Part shown: positions 1-7,857 of the stretch, in pieces
Layout: every line of letters starts with the position of its first letter
How positions within the stretch are numbered: the stretch's first letter is position 1
From: an uncultured Prevotellaceae bacterium
GTDB taxonomy: Bacteria; Bacteroidota; Bacteroidia; Bacteroidales; Muribaculaceae
Length of the DNA stretch: 64,000 bases
Assembly: GCA_900318645.1 (NCBI GenBank)
Contig: ONLH01000003.1
Location: forward strand, 62,001 to 126,000
Direction: 5' to 3'
Made by a program: the position numbers and the translations under genes
Notes under the pieces: model-generated
The model's input: the letters and a program-made list of their open reading frames with translations, nothing else
Databases searched by the model: none
What the model was told of the DNA's origin: nothing

Positions 1-726
1 GGCGCAGTACTTGAGCAGCGTGGCAACGGCAAGTGCCTCTTCGCTGGTGGTGTCGTTAGTCAGATAGGTGTCTTGCATCTTGTCCCATTCAAAGTCCACG
101 GGTGACAACTCTGGCATATATATGTGGTAGTACGGAGTGGTGTAGGCCGGGATAGTACAAGTGGGGCGAGCTGGCCATTGCCAGTAATGCATCACTTGGG
201 CCATTGCTGTGGCAACGCACCCCGTATAGGCATGATAGCTGTTAATGAAGGGAAGCATCAGATTGTAAGGCGCTTCTTGGTCCCACTGGGCATGCAACAG
301 AGGACTGATGGCATGTCCCAATGATTGCTGTGGTACAGCCTTGGCGCCTTGCTCAAGAGCATTGATTTGTGCAGCATAGCCTTCAAGCAAGTAACTCAAT
401 TCATTAGGAAGATGATCAGCGTCAAAAGTGCCCTTGTCGCTATAGCCCAACACGGCAGGCGAACGGTCGTCTCCTGCAACGATGACAAAACCGCCGGCTT
501 GCACATTGTTGAACACGTAATACGAGGCATTCTCGCTGCTTTTACTGGGGGCGTTCAAGGCAGGAGCTTTGTGCGCCATCCTCAGGTTAGTGGATGGCAT
601 GTGATGACTTGCCATGAAGCGTGTTGCGATAGTTCTTGCCTGGTTTTCACTGATGGACTCGGCCTGTGATGTGCTAGCCATCACTGCCAATCCTAAAACT
701 AATAATAAGGTGTAAATCCTATTCAT
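1..726 (-). CDS. C10 family (streptopain-like) cysteine peptidase, C-terminal part outside window
   Basis: This is a secreted papain-fold protease precursor. Reading leftward from the ATG at 724-726, the frame stays open for 242 codons to the window edge, so the C-terminal half is missing. Residues 1-22 form a signal peptide. Residues 23 to about 130 resemble the Spi-type inhibitory propeptide. The catalytic cysteine is Cys170 in the motif TGCVATAMAQ. The catalytic histidine would lie beyond the edge. The protein is a close paralog of the complete peptidase at 954-3332: the same start region, the same Cys170, and a shared core motif AGDDR(S/A)PAVLGYSDKGTF. A -7 box at 765-772 supports this start. 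It probably acts outside the cell. Family assignment is firm, substrate is unknown, and the presence of a C-terminal dockerin cannot be judged. Confidence 0.9.
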   Translation of the reverse strand, partial: MNRIYTLLLVLGLAVMASTSQAESISENQARTIATRFMASHHMPSTNLRMAHKAPALNAPSKSSENASYYVFNNVQAGGFVIVAGDDRSPAVLGYSDKGTFDADHLPNELSYLLEGYAAQINALEQGAKAVPQQSLGHAISPLLHAQWDQEAPYNLMLPFINSYHAYTGCVATAMAQVMHYWQWPARPTCTIPAYTTPYYHIYMPELSPVDFEWDKMQDTYLTNDTTSEEALAVATLLKYCA

Positions 727-764
727 TCAATGGTTTGATTTGAGGGTTAATAATACTAGTATTG

Positions 765-772
765 CAAAAGTA
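765..772 (-). promoter_or_regulatory. Bacteroidetes -7 box of the first C10 peptidase
   Basis: On the minus strand this reads TACTTTTG, matching TAnnTTTG. It lies about 40 bases upstream of the ATG at 726. No clear -33 TTTG is visible. Confidence 0.55.
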
Positions 773-884
773 ATACTTTTTCCTAAAATGAATAGTCAAT
801 ACTAGATTATTATGTGAGTTCTCTTGGGCTTTCCCCTTTACATCCTGTTTGATTGGAAGAACAAACGTTAGATGGAGATCAAGA

Positions 885-925
885 AAAAACAGCGAGGATG
901 CTCACCTTTTTGGGGCATCCTCGCT
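885..925 (-). terminator. Intrinsic terminator after the second C10 peptidase
   Basis: A perfect 11-bp inverted repeat (891-901 with 915-925, arm AGCGAGGATGC) is followed on the minus strand by GTTTTTTC. It lies just past the stop codon of the peptidase gene ending at 954. Confidence 0.85.
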
Positions 926-953
926 ATCTCAATTTTGATTATTGTATAAGTTT

Positions 954-3332
954 TTACGATTGTGTCAGCAACAGGTTGATGAGGTCGGTCACGTCCTTGA
1001 TGGAAATCTTGCCGTCGCTGTTCACGTCGGCATTGTCAAGGATGATGCCCTCCTCGTTTTCACTCAACAGATAGTTGATCAGGTCGGTCACATCCTTGAT
1101 AGAAACCTTGCCGTCACCATTCACGTCGCCAGTCTCATACTCTGGTGCCTCGGGGAAGACGATGGTGTAGAAAGAGGTGCCTGTGATCTTGACCTGTGTG
1201 CCGGCATTATAGAAGTAGGCGTTGACAAAGTATTTCCAGCCGTCGATGACGTTGTCAAAGACTGCCTGCACCGTCTTGGTCTCGCCTGGTTCCAGAACGA
1301 TGGGTATGTTGATACCTTGTACCGAGGTGCCGGTGTTGCTATACGTGTGCTTGTAGAGTTTGAACGAGAGTTCCTCATTGTAGGTCACTGTGCTATCGTT
1401 GGTGACAGTAAGCGCTACGCTGAACTTGTCGCTGGTGACAATCTTGTTAGCGGCATCGGTGATGTTCAGCACCTGCAGGGTGCCGCTCAGCGAGGCTTTG
1501 GGCATCGGGTTGATAGTAACGGTGCGGGTCGCAATGGGGTCACTGCCGTCATCGTTCCACGACCAGGTGAGGGTATAATTGCCTGCTTCGGTCGGCATGA
1601 AGCGGAAGGGGATGTCGGCGGTCTCGCCGTTGGCGAGGTCTACCATGCCCGACGCCTTGAAGGTGCCATCAACGAACATATAGAGCAACCTGTTGTTCCA
1701 CTCGCCGTTGTTGGTCAGGTTCACGTTGATGTCAACGGGGCGGCCGTTATGCATCATGCCTTCCATGGTAATGTCGTTGACCGTATAGTTGGGCTCGGAG
1801 GCATTGCCATGGCCCGTGACGGTGCACGTGTTGCCGTTGATGACCACCTCGATATAGTTCCTGTCGGCACCGATGCAGGGGCGCCAGTTTTCTGCATAAT
1901 ACTCGCTATAGACAGGCACGATGCGGTAAGTGCCGCTGGTGATGCCGCTGCCGAATTTCAATGATCTGCTGCTGGAGGTCAGGTAAAAGCCCGGCCTGAG
2001 TGACGTGTGGTAGCTCTCATAGAGCATACTCTTGAAGGTCGAGCCCTGATACAAGGCCCACCCGAAGCTCACGGTCATCACTTGAGAAGTCAGGTTGCGG
2101 AATCGCCCTGTAACAACTGCCCTGAAGTCATAGTTGGTACCACTGCGTGTTGTTGTCGCACTGTTGAGCGCGAGATCGGTGGCGGTCAGTGCAAACACAT
2201 TGGCGCCCTCACCTGGCTCGATGCCGACAATCGCTGCCTGACTATAGACGTAACCATATACTCCGCTGGCGCTGCCAGTACCTTGCATGTCGGCATTGAG
2301 CACGTTGAGCAGGAAGTAGCCATTGCTCTGGCTGTTCCAGCCCCAGTTGATGTGGAACAGGCCCTCGCCGTCATAGCCGTCGCAGATGAAGGCGTGACCA
2401 CCAGATTTCTTGCTGCCGCTGTAGATCACGGGGCGGCTGGCTTCCAGTTCGCTATAGAGCATGTCGTTCCATTCCTGGGTCGTATAGTTGAGACGCCACA
2501 GGGTTTGGACGCTTGCCTTGTAGCCGAAGTAGGTGCTCAGCATTTGTGTCGCACGTGAGGTGGTGGCTCCCGAGGTGCCGTCTTGGAAGTTCATCTCAAG
2601 AGACTGGGCACAGTATAGCGATAACGTTGCAGCAGCAAGGCCGGCTTCGCTCAGCGTGTCGCTGCTCTGGTAGTTGTCCTGCATTGCATCCCAGTTGAAA
2701 TCAACCGGCGGCAGTGCTGGCATGTAGATGGAATAGGTCGAGGTGGTGTACTCGGGTATAGTCATTGATGGTCTTACTGGCCATTTCCAGTAATACATGA
2801 TCTGAGCCATGGCTGTGGCCGCACAGCCCACCACAGCGCGACTACCTGCAACAAAGGGCAGAAGGTGGTTGTGGGGTGATTTCTGGTTCCAGCAGGAGGT
2901 GAGCAGGGGAGCAATAGCTGGACCTGATGTTGTCGTTGGTGCCGACTTATGGCCTTGGCTCAGCGCCTCGATCTGCTCGGCATAGCTGTCCAGCATGTCT
3001 TGCATAGCCTCAGGGACAGCCTGGGCGTCAAAGGTACCCTTGTCACTGTAACCCAGCACGGCGGGTGCACGGTCGTCGCCGGCAATGATGACATATCCAC
3101 CCTGGGACTGACTGCTGTTAAAGACATAATAGGCGGCTTTCCCAGCCTGTGAGGGTGCATTGAGTTGTGGCGCCTTCTTTGCCAGTTTTAGGCCAGTGGC
3201 GGGTAAACTGTGGCTGGTCATAAAACTTTCGGCAATGCGTATTGCCTGGTTCTCATTAATTGATTCGGCCCATGCGGTGCTACTGGCTATCGCCAGACAC
3301 ATCGCAAATAATAAGGTGTAAATCTTGTTCAT
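954..3332 (-). CDS. Secreted C10 family cysteine peptidase with C-terminal dockerin pair
   Basis: This is a 792-residue streptopain/Spi-type protease. Residues 1-22 are a signal peptide and about 23-135 an inhibitory propeptide. The catalytic domain follows, with Cys170 (VGCAATAMAQ) and His313 (GGHAFICDGYDGEG), then the conserved HINWGW at about 328-332. Residues from about 380 to 730 are beta-rich, Ig-like modules of unknown role. The C-terminus (about 733-792) holds two dockerin-like calcium-binding repeats, DVNGDGKVSIKDVTDLI and DVNSDGKISIKDVTDLI. The gene is a tandem duplicate of the one at 1-726. It has its own promoter (3372-3379) and terminator (885-925). It probably degrades extracellular protein or peptides. 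Whether the dockerin pair binds a cohesin or serves another anchoring role is unknown. Confidence 0.93.
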   Translation of the reverse strand: MNKIYTLLFAMCLAIASSTAWAESINENQAIRIAESFMTSHSLPATGLKLAKKAPQLNAPSQAGKAAYYVFNSSQSQGGYVIIAGDDRAPAVLGYSDKGTFDAQAVPEAMQDMLDSYAEQIEALSQGHKSAPTTTSGPAIAPLLTSCWNQKSPHNHLLPFVAGSRAVVGCAATAMAQIMYYWKWPVRPSMTIPEYTTSTYSIYMPALPPVDFNWDAMQDNYQSSDTLSEAGLAAATLSLYCAQSLEMNFQDGTSGATTSRATQMLSTYFGYKASVQTLWRLNYTTQEWNDMLYSELEASRPVIYSGSKKSGGHAFICDGYDGEGLFHINWGWNSQSNGYFLLNVLNADMQGTGSASGVYGYVYSQAAIVGIEPGEGANVFALTATDLALNSATTTRSGTNYDFRAVVTGRFRNLTSQVMTVSFGWALYQGSTFKSMLYESYHTSLRPGFYLTSSSRSLKFGSGITSGTYRIVPVYSEYYAENWRPCIGADRNYIEVVINGNTCTVTGHGNASEPNYTVNDITMEGMMHNGRPVDINVNLTNNGEWNNRLLYMFVDGTFKASGMVDLANGETADIPFRFMPTEAGNYTLTWSWNDDGSDPIATRTVTINPMPKASLSGTLQVLNITDAANKIVTSDKFSVALTVTNDSTVTYNEELSFKLYKHTYSNTGTSVQGINIPIVLEPGETKTVQAVFDNVIDGWKYFVNAYFYNAGTQVKITGTSFYTIVFPEAPEYETGDVNGDGKVSIKDVTDLINYLLSENEEGIILDNADVNSDGKISIKDVTDLINLLLTQS

Positions 3333-3371
3333 TGGTTATGATGTATAAGCTGAAGAATTAATAGTATTTGG

Positions 3372-3399
3372 CAAAGTTAACATTTTTCTGTTACTTCAA
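3372..3399 (-). promoter_or_regulatory. Promoter of the C10 peptidase gene
   Basis: The minus strand carries TAACTTTG (3372-3379), matching TAnnTTTG, with a TTG at 3397-3399 about 17 bases further upstream. The box is 40 bases from the ATG at 3332. Confidence 0.55.
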
Positions 3400-3485
3400 G
3401 TACTTGATTTTACGAAAAATAACTGCTATTTACCGATTATGGCAGATAGCAGTTATCTCAAGGAGGATATTACGTCATTTGGGGC

Positions 3486-3896
3486 TCATGGGCGGCAGAG
3501 CAATAGCAGCGTGCGGGCGCGGTGCAGGCGCCATGCCGTGCCGTAGATGCTGTCCTCGTCGCCATAGAGCGACATCAGCGTGTAATTGGCTAGAGCGCTG
3601 ACCATTGCATTCTTCACGTCTCGGGCCAGCGAGAGCAGCGGTCGCTTGTCGATGACGAGTCCCAACACGATGTTCTGGCTGTCGAGATTGAAGTTGATGT
3701 TCTGGCTCACGATGTAGCCGCTCATGCGCGCTAGCAGGTCGTCCAGACCCTCCCGCACGCGGCGGTCAACGATGGGTTCATTATTGCGGTTTACGCCCCA
3801 GGCGGTAGCGTTCTCGGCGGGGTACCATACTCCCTCGGTGTAAATGGCTTGCTGGATTTCATCCAGGTCAATCACGATATCAATGCGGTATTTCAT
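3486..3896 (-). CDS. Hypothetical protein, 136 aa
   Basis: I do not recognise this family. The protein starts MKYRIDIVIDLDEIQQ, has no signal peptide or membrane segment, and ends in a basic, leucine-rich tail (about 122-136). The start at 3896 is the first ATG of the frame. It lies about 110 bases downstream of another unknown gene (4006-4485) on the same strand, and the gap is filled by short tandem repeats (3929-4014), so the two are probably co-transcribed from the promoter at 4531-4538. Coding is supported by an uninterrupted frame and protein-like composition, but no function can be assigned. Confidence 0.6.
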   Translation of the reverse strand: MKYRIDIVIDLDEIQQAIYTEGVWYPAENATAWGVNRNNEPIVDRRVREGLDDLLARMSGYIVSQNINFNLDSQNIVLGLVIDKRPLLSLARDVKNAMVSALANYTLMSLYGDEDSIYGTAWRLHRARTLLLLCRP

Positions 3897-3928
3897 GGTT
3901 TTTCTCTGGTTTTAAAAAAGATGATTCT

Positions 3929-4014
3929 CTCTAGATATCCTAGATGCTCTAGATGTTCTAGATGTTCTAGATAATCTAGAACTCCTAACTCCTAACTCCT
4001 CACTCCTAACTCCT
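3929..4014. repeat. Intergenic short-period repeats (CTAGA type and AACTCCT type)
   Basis: Positions 3929-3981 hold CTAGA units spaced about 9-10 bases apart. Positions 3980-4014 hold AACTCCT/CACTCCT units with a 7-base period. Both families recur in at least ten other gaps of this window. Confidence 0.85.
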
Positions 4015-4485
4015 CAAGGCTCGGGTGCGGGCTTGGGGGCAGATTTTGGTCAGGGCGGTTGCGGGTGTGATGAAGAAGCGCGAGGCGCGGCAGTGCTCAA
4101 GCACGTGTTCAAGGGCACTTTCCACGCTCATGCCTCGGTCTCGCAGGTAGGAGACGTGCTGTGCGATCTCGTACCACATCTGTTGACGCAGGCGGCGCTT
4201 GGGCAGACCTATTTCCTCGCTGGTGCGGTAGGTGCGGGCGTTGCATGCCTTCTTCTGCTCGGCATTCAGCAGGTGACACACGCAGCGGTAAGCACGATCG
4301 TGGTCCACATGGTAGTGAGGATGGCCGTTGGCGATAGTGAACTCCACGGCCGCACGTCGCGCCTTGCTCATGGGCATGCCTTGCTCAACCAGAGTGTCTA
4401 GAGTGGGGTGATAGAGTTCCAGGAACTCCCTGTCGCGCTGCTGGCACAGTTCGCGGTGCTTAATCTCAGATTTCATGTCTTTCAT
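4006..4485 (-). CDS. Hypothetical protein, about 159 aa
   Basis: This is an unrecognised cytoplasmic, basic protein with no signal peptide. It contains a helical, Arg/His-rich N-terminal half (EIKHRELCQQRDREFLELYH) and a further helical region around KARRAAVEFTIANG. The frame extends upstream to an ATG at 4533, but the -7 box TAATTTTG at 4531-4538 would place transcription start inside that extension. I therefore choose the ATG at 4483-4485, with 4474-4476 as the alternative. Its length and composition would suit a small DNA- or RNA-associated protein, but this is only an impression. It probably heads a two-gene unit with the hypothetical gene at 3486-3896. Confidence 0.55.
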   Translation of the reverse strand: MKDMKSEIKHRELCQQRDREFLELYHPTLDTLVEQGMPMSKARRAAVEFTIANGHPHYHVDHDRAYRCVCHLLNAEQKKACNARTYRTSEEIGLPKRRLRQQMWYEIAQHVSYLRDRGMSVESALEHVLEHCRASRFFITPATALTKICPQARTRALRS

Positions 4486-4530
4486 GGTAAAAATGGTGTT
4501 TAAAATGGTAAAACAATAATTTTGACGTTG

Positions 4531-4561
4531 CAAAATTACAATATACTTGGTGTTTTGTCAA
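4531..4561 (-). promoter_or_regulatory. Promoter of the 4485 gene
   Basis: The minus-strand -7 box TAATTTTG is at 4531-4538. A TTG at 4559-4561 lies 20 bases upstream, a good fit to the Bacteroidetes consensus. It decides the start codon of the gene below it. Confidence 0.6.
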
Positions 4562-4775
4562 TACTTTTGCCCGTTTTTTTTCAAAAATAATTTCAACAGC
4601 AACCACAGCAACCATTCAAAAACCAGCTCTCTTCATGCGCGCGCGTGCGTTGCTGTTGGGAGAGAATAATATATTTTTCTTGTTTTTATTTTTTTCTTCC
4701 ATAGAGGGGTGCGGGGGGAAATCTTCTTTTTTGTTTTTTGTTCTTTTAGGGGTTTTGGATGGTTTTTTCGGTTTT

Positions 4776-4806
4776 TTGCAGTTACCAAAAACTTGTTGTA
4801 ACTTTG
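4776..4806 (+). promoter_or_regulatory. Promoter of the cohesin-like gene
   Basis: TTG at 4776-4778 and TAACTTTG at 4799-4806 are separated by 20 bases. The ATG at 4837 is about 24 bases downstream of the expected transcription start. The rest of the 4534-4775 gap is AT-rich with no convincing gene. Confidence 0.65.
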
Positions 4807-4836
4807 TCGGCTCAAGATATAAAACTAGATACGAAG

Positions 4837-5352
4837 ATGAGACATTTCCTATTGACAATCATGATGGTCTTGGCTGCTTTGACCGTGTCGGCACAGTCTA
4901 ACCGCATCGTTATTGAAGATTTTGTGGTTGACAGGGATTCTGTTGTCACTGTTCCCGTGGTACTGGCCAACGAGACCCCGATGCGTGGTCTGCAATTTAA
5001 GATGGCGCTCCCCGAGGGTCTCAAAATAGAGAGTAGCCACTTGACCAAGTATAGCGAGAAATATGACATGAACTTGGTGTGCCGTCAAACGGATGACGGT
5101 TTCTATGCGGCCTTTATTTATCCGTTGGGTCGCGTGTGTTATCCGGCCGATAGTGTGGCTATTATGATGCTGGATTTTGCTGCCGGCCCCGACTTCAAGG
5201 GCGGCGACATCATCCTGTCTAACGCCAAGGGCTCAACAATCGACAACAAGTCAATCACCATCGATGGCGATACCACGACCATAACAGTTCCCGCCAGCTC
5301 GCTCATCGGCATACCCATCGATCAAACCCAAGGCAACGGCAAGTTCTTTTAA
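4837..5352 (+). CDS. Secreted cohesin-like domain protein, 171 aa
   Basis: Residues 1-19 form a signal peptide ending near VSAQ. The rest is a single beta-sandwich domain with the layout of bacterial cohesin domains: an early strand VVTVPVVLANE, then RGLQFKMALPEGLKI, then a strand with DSVAIMMLDFAAG, and a last strand rich in threonine and valine. I chose the ATG at 4837 because the promoter box (4799-4806) lies downstream of the longer frame's start. In cellulosome bacteria cohesins bind dockerins. At least eight proteins in this window carry dockerin-like repeats, but a single-cohesin protein without an anchoring module could equally be a stand-alone Ig-like protein. It is followed after 57 bases by a DUF3108 gene, so the two are probably co-transcribed. 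Domain assignment is moderate and partner unknown. Confidence 0.7.
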   Translation: MRHFLLTIMMVLAALTVSAQSNRIVIEDFVVDRDSVVTVPVVLANETPMRGLQFKMALPEGLKIESSHLTKYSEKYDMNLVCRQTDDGFYAAFIYPLGRVCYPADSVAIMMLDFAAGPDFKGGDIILSNAKGSTIDNKSITIDGDTTTITVPASSLIGIPIDQTQGNGKFF

Positions 5353-5409
5353 ACCAATCGCCACAGTAATCGTCTAATGTTGCAAAAACAACATTTAAAA
5401 CCAATAGCG

Positions 5410-6153
5410 ATGAAAAAATTACTGGCAACGGTATTGCTCGTGGTGGCCATGATGCTGCCGCAGCAGGTGGAAGCAAAGGACTTCAGCAACGAGGTGCTGA
5501 ACTATGAGGTGGTGTATCACTGGGGTGTGATCTGGAAACATGCCGCCGATGCTACTCTGACCACTCGCAAGACCAAGGATGGCTATTTTGCCCAGCTCAC
5601 TGGCAAGACGCGTTCGTGGGCCGACAAGGTCTATCCCGTGCGTGACACCCTCAAGTGCACCATGAACAATGACCTCAAGCCGCTGCAATACGAGAAACTG
5701 ACCCACGAGAAGGACTATTATGCCCGCGACGTGATCAAGTTCTCCTATAACTATAGCCACACCAAGGCTCATTGCACCCGCTACCGTAAGAGCGGAACGA
5801 CGAGTATCGACTTGAGTGCCAAGGCTCAGGCCTATGACATGGTGAGCGTCTTCTACATGCTGCGTAATCTGGACTATGACGAGTTGAGCCGCAACAAGAA
5901 CTACACGACTGTCATCTTCTCGGGCAAGGAAAAGGAGTACCTCACCATCAACTACAAGGGTGTGGAAACCATCAAGATGCGTGACGGCACCAAGCGCAAG
6001 GCGCATCGTATTGATTTCCGCTTCACCCAGGAGGGCGGTAAGAAATCCAGCGACAACCTCACTGCCTGGATGTCCACCGAAGCTGACCGCATCCCCCTGT
6101 TGCTGGTCGGTAAGCTCCCCGTCGGCGAGGTCAAATGCTACTATAAAAGTTAG
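5410..6153 (+). CDS. DUF3108 domain-containing exported protein, 247 aa
   Basis: The signal peptide covers residues 1-22 (MKKLLATVLL...VEA). The remainder has the all-beta pattern of DUF3108, including NYEVVYHWGVIWKHA near the start of the mature protein and LLVGKLPVGEVKCYY at the C-terminus. DUF3108 proteins are periplasmic or outer-membrane-associated in Bacteroidetes and of unknown function. The ATG at 5410 gives a clean signal peptide, whereas the frame's earlier ATG at 5377 would put a polar extension before it and overlaps a small hairpin (5377-5394). The gene lies 57 bases after the cohesin-like gene and is followed by repeats and a strong terminator. Confidence 0.85.
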   Translation: MKKLLATVLLVVAMMLPQQVEAKDFSNEVLNYEVVYHWGVIWKHAADATLTTRKTKDGYFAQLTGKTRSWADKVYPVRDTLKCTMNNDLKPLQYEKLTHEKDYYARDVIKFSYNYSHTKAHCTRYRKSGTTSIDLSAKAQAYDMVSVFYMLRNLDYDELSRNKNYTTVIFSGKEKEYLTINYKGVETIKMRDGTKRKAHRIDFRFTQEGGKKSSDNLTAWMSTEADRIPLLLVGKLPVGEVKCYYKS

Positions 6154-6155
6154 GT

Positions 6156-6230
6156 GTGAGAAGTGAGGAGTTAGGAGTGAGAAGTTGTCATTGACATAGC
6201 ACTTCTAACTCCTCACTTCTAACTTCTAAC
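6156..6230. repeat. Period-7 repeat in inverted orientation
   Basis: A GAGTTAGGAGT-type block is followed by its inverted copy ACTTCTAACTCCTCACTTCT, so the RNA could fold into a long hairpin. It belongs to the AACTCCT repeat family seen elsewhere in the window. Confidence 0.8.
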
Positions 6231-6231
6231 T

Positions 6232-6295
6232 AACAACAGCTGTTCCAAATTTCACTTATTGTGGACAATTTGGGACGGCTGTTGTTTGTTTATAT
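6232..6295 (+). terminator. Strong hairpin terminator between DUF3108 gene and tolC operon
   Basis: AACAACAGC at 6232-6240 pairs with GCTGTTGTT at 6278-6286, and the inner bases continue the pairing to give arms of about 20 bases with few mismatches. TTTGTTTATA follows. It separates the upstream pair of genes from the export operon. Confidence 0.75.
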
Positions 6296-6304
6296 AAATT
6301 ATAG

Positions 6305-6312
6305 TACTTTTG
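6305..6312 (+). promoter_or_regulatory. Promoter -7 box of the TolC/HlyD export operon
   Basis: TACTTTTG matches TAnnTTTG. A TTG at 6282-6284 lies 20 bases upstream, inside the preceding terminator stem. The start codon at 6338 follows about 26 bases later. Confidence 0.6.
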
Positions 6313-6337
6313 CAGCGTTAAAACAGACCTAAAAAAT

Positions 6338-7777
6338 ATGATAAAAATGCGAAATATCGTTCTCATAGTGCTCAGTATCATATCCATGATGATGTCAGCC
6401 CAGGTAGTGACTCTGGACTCATGCCGTCACATGGCGCTGCGCAACAACAAGGAAATCCAGCAGGCCTCTCTTGCTATTGAGAAAGCCGGCTATCAGCGCA
6501 AAGAGGCTGCTGCGGCCTATCTGCCCCAGTTTGACCTCACGGCGGGCTACATTTATAACTCCCGCAAAGTTTCCCTGATTAAGGAGGACCAGTTGCTGCC
6601 CACCAAGTCGTTCAACCTGCAGACGGGTTCCTACGACTACAACCTGGTCATTGACCCGCGCACTGGAGCACCCCTGCAGCTTGAGAACGGTCAGTATGTC
6701 CCCTCTACGGTGGCCTTGCTGCCCAAGAGCGGCATGACCTATAACATCCATAACCTGATGGGGGGTGCCTTGACGGTGACCCAGCCCATCTACATGGGTG
6801 GCAAGATTACCGCGATGAACCAGATTACCGACCTCGCCCAGCAGCTCGCCCGCGAGATGCGCGAGAGCAAAGTCGAGGACGTGATTTATAATGTTGATGC
6901 CGCCTACTGGCAGGTTGTCTCGCTGTGCGCCAAGCAGAAGCTTGCCCGCAGCTATGTCGAGCTGGTGCAGAAACTTGATGATGATGTCAAGGCGATGGTA
7001 GGTGAGGGCGTCGCTACCCGTGCCAACCAACTCGCCGTTGACGTGAAACTCAACGAGGCCAATGTGGATCTCACCAAGGTGGATAACGGCGTGACGCTGT
7101 CGCGCATGTTGCTGGCCCAGTTGTGTGGTCTGCCCGTCAATACCATGATGACCCTTGCCGACGAGGGCCGTGACGATTTGGACATGATTCTTGCCCCGTC
7201 CAACTTTAATCTGAACGAGGTGTTCAATAAGCGCCATGACGTGCGCTCGCTGGAATTGGCCACCAAGATTTATGACCAGCAGGTCAAGGTCGCCCGCAGC
7301 GAGATGATGCCCAAACTTGCCGCCGTGGCTGCCCTGCATGCCACCAATCCCAACAGCTACGATGGTTTTGAAAACCGTTTTGGGGCTGCCTTCAGCGTCG
7401 GAGCGACGCTCAGGATGCCGCTGTGGCACTGGGGTGGACTGAGCAATAAGGTCAAGGCTGCCCAAGTCGAGGCAAACGTGAAACGTCTGGAATTGGACGA
7501 TGCCAAGGAGAAAATCGCTTTGCAGATCAGTCAAGCCGCTTTCAGCTATCAGGAGGCCTTCAAGACCTATGACGCCACCAAGGCCAACTTGGCACAGGCC
7601 GATGAGAACCTGCGTATCGCCGACATCGCTTTCAAGGAGGGTATGGGCACCATCGACGAAGTGCTTGCCGCCCAGACTGCCTGGCTCAAGGCCAACAGTG
7701 AGAAGATCGATGCCGAAATCAACGTGCAGCTCACCCACGAGTTTCTGACCAAGGTGATGGGCGACATGAACTATTAG
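6338..7777 (+). CDS. TolC family outer membrane efflux protein
   Basis: This 479-residue protein has a signal peptide (about 1-22, ending MMMSAQ) and two long alpha-helical repeats typical of TolC-type channels, for example REMRESKVEDVIYNVDAAYW and the C-terminal LAAQTAWLKANSEKIDAEIN. It should form the trimeric outer-membrane duct of a tripartite exporter. It is the first gene of an operon with a membrane fusion protein (7858) and two ABC-2 permeases (8947, 10121). A second ATG at 6347 is also possible. A promoter box precedes it at 6305-6312. The substrate is not evident. Confidence 0.92.
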   Translation: MIKMRNIVLIVLSIISMMMSAQVVTLDSCRHMALRNNKEIQQASLAIEKAGYQRKEAAAAYLPQFDLTAGYIYNSRKVSLIKEDQLLPTKSFNLQTGSYDYNLVIDPRTGAPLQLENGQYVPSTVALLPKSGMTYNIHNLMGGALTVTQPIYMGGKITAMNQITDLAQQLAREMRESKVEDVIYNVDAAYWQVVSLCAKQKLARSYVELVQKLDDDVKAMVGEGVATRANQLAVDVKLNEANVDLTKVDNGVTLSRMLLAQLCGLPVNTMMTLADEGRDDLDMILAPSNFNLNEVFNKRHDVRSLELATKIYDQQVKVARSEMMPKLAAVAALHATNPNSYDGFENRFGAAFSVGATLRMPLWHWGGLSNKVKAAQVEANVKRLELDDAKEKIALQISQAAFSYQEAFKTYDATKANLAQADENLRIADIAFKEGMGTIDEVLAAQTAWLKANSEKIDAEINVQLTHEFLTKVMGDMNY

Positions 7778-7784
7778 ACGATAT

Positions 7785-7822
7785 ATTCTAGACCATCTAG
7801 AACCTCTAGGAAATCTAGAGTA
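7785..7822. repeat. CTAGA repeat between tolC and hlyD genes
   Basis: Four CTAGA/CTAGG units at about 9-11 base spacing fill most of the 80-base gap inside the export operon. Confidence 0.85.
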
Positions 7823-7857
7823 ACTACGACAACAACTAAAAAACAAGATATAACGAT

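Noticed and set aside
942-1964. Long plus-strand frame opposite the C10 peptidase
   Set aside because: It is antisense to a well-supported gene and shows no protein family features.
4659-4740. Possible gene or phase-variable tract in the T-rich gap
   Set aside because: Runs of T and A are low complexity and no conserved frame or repeat unit is present.
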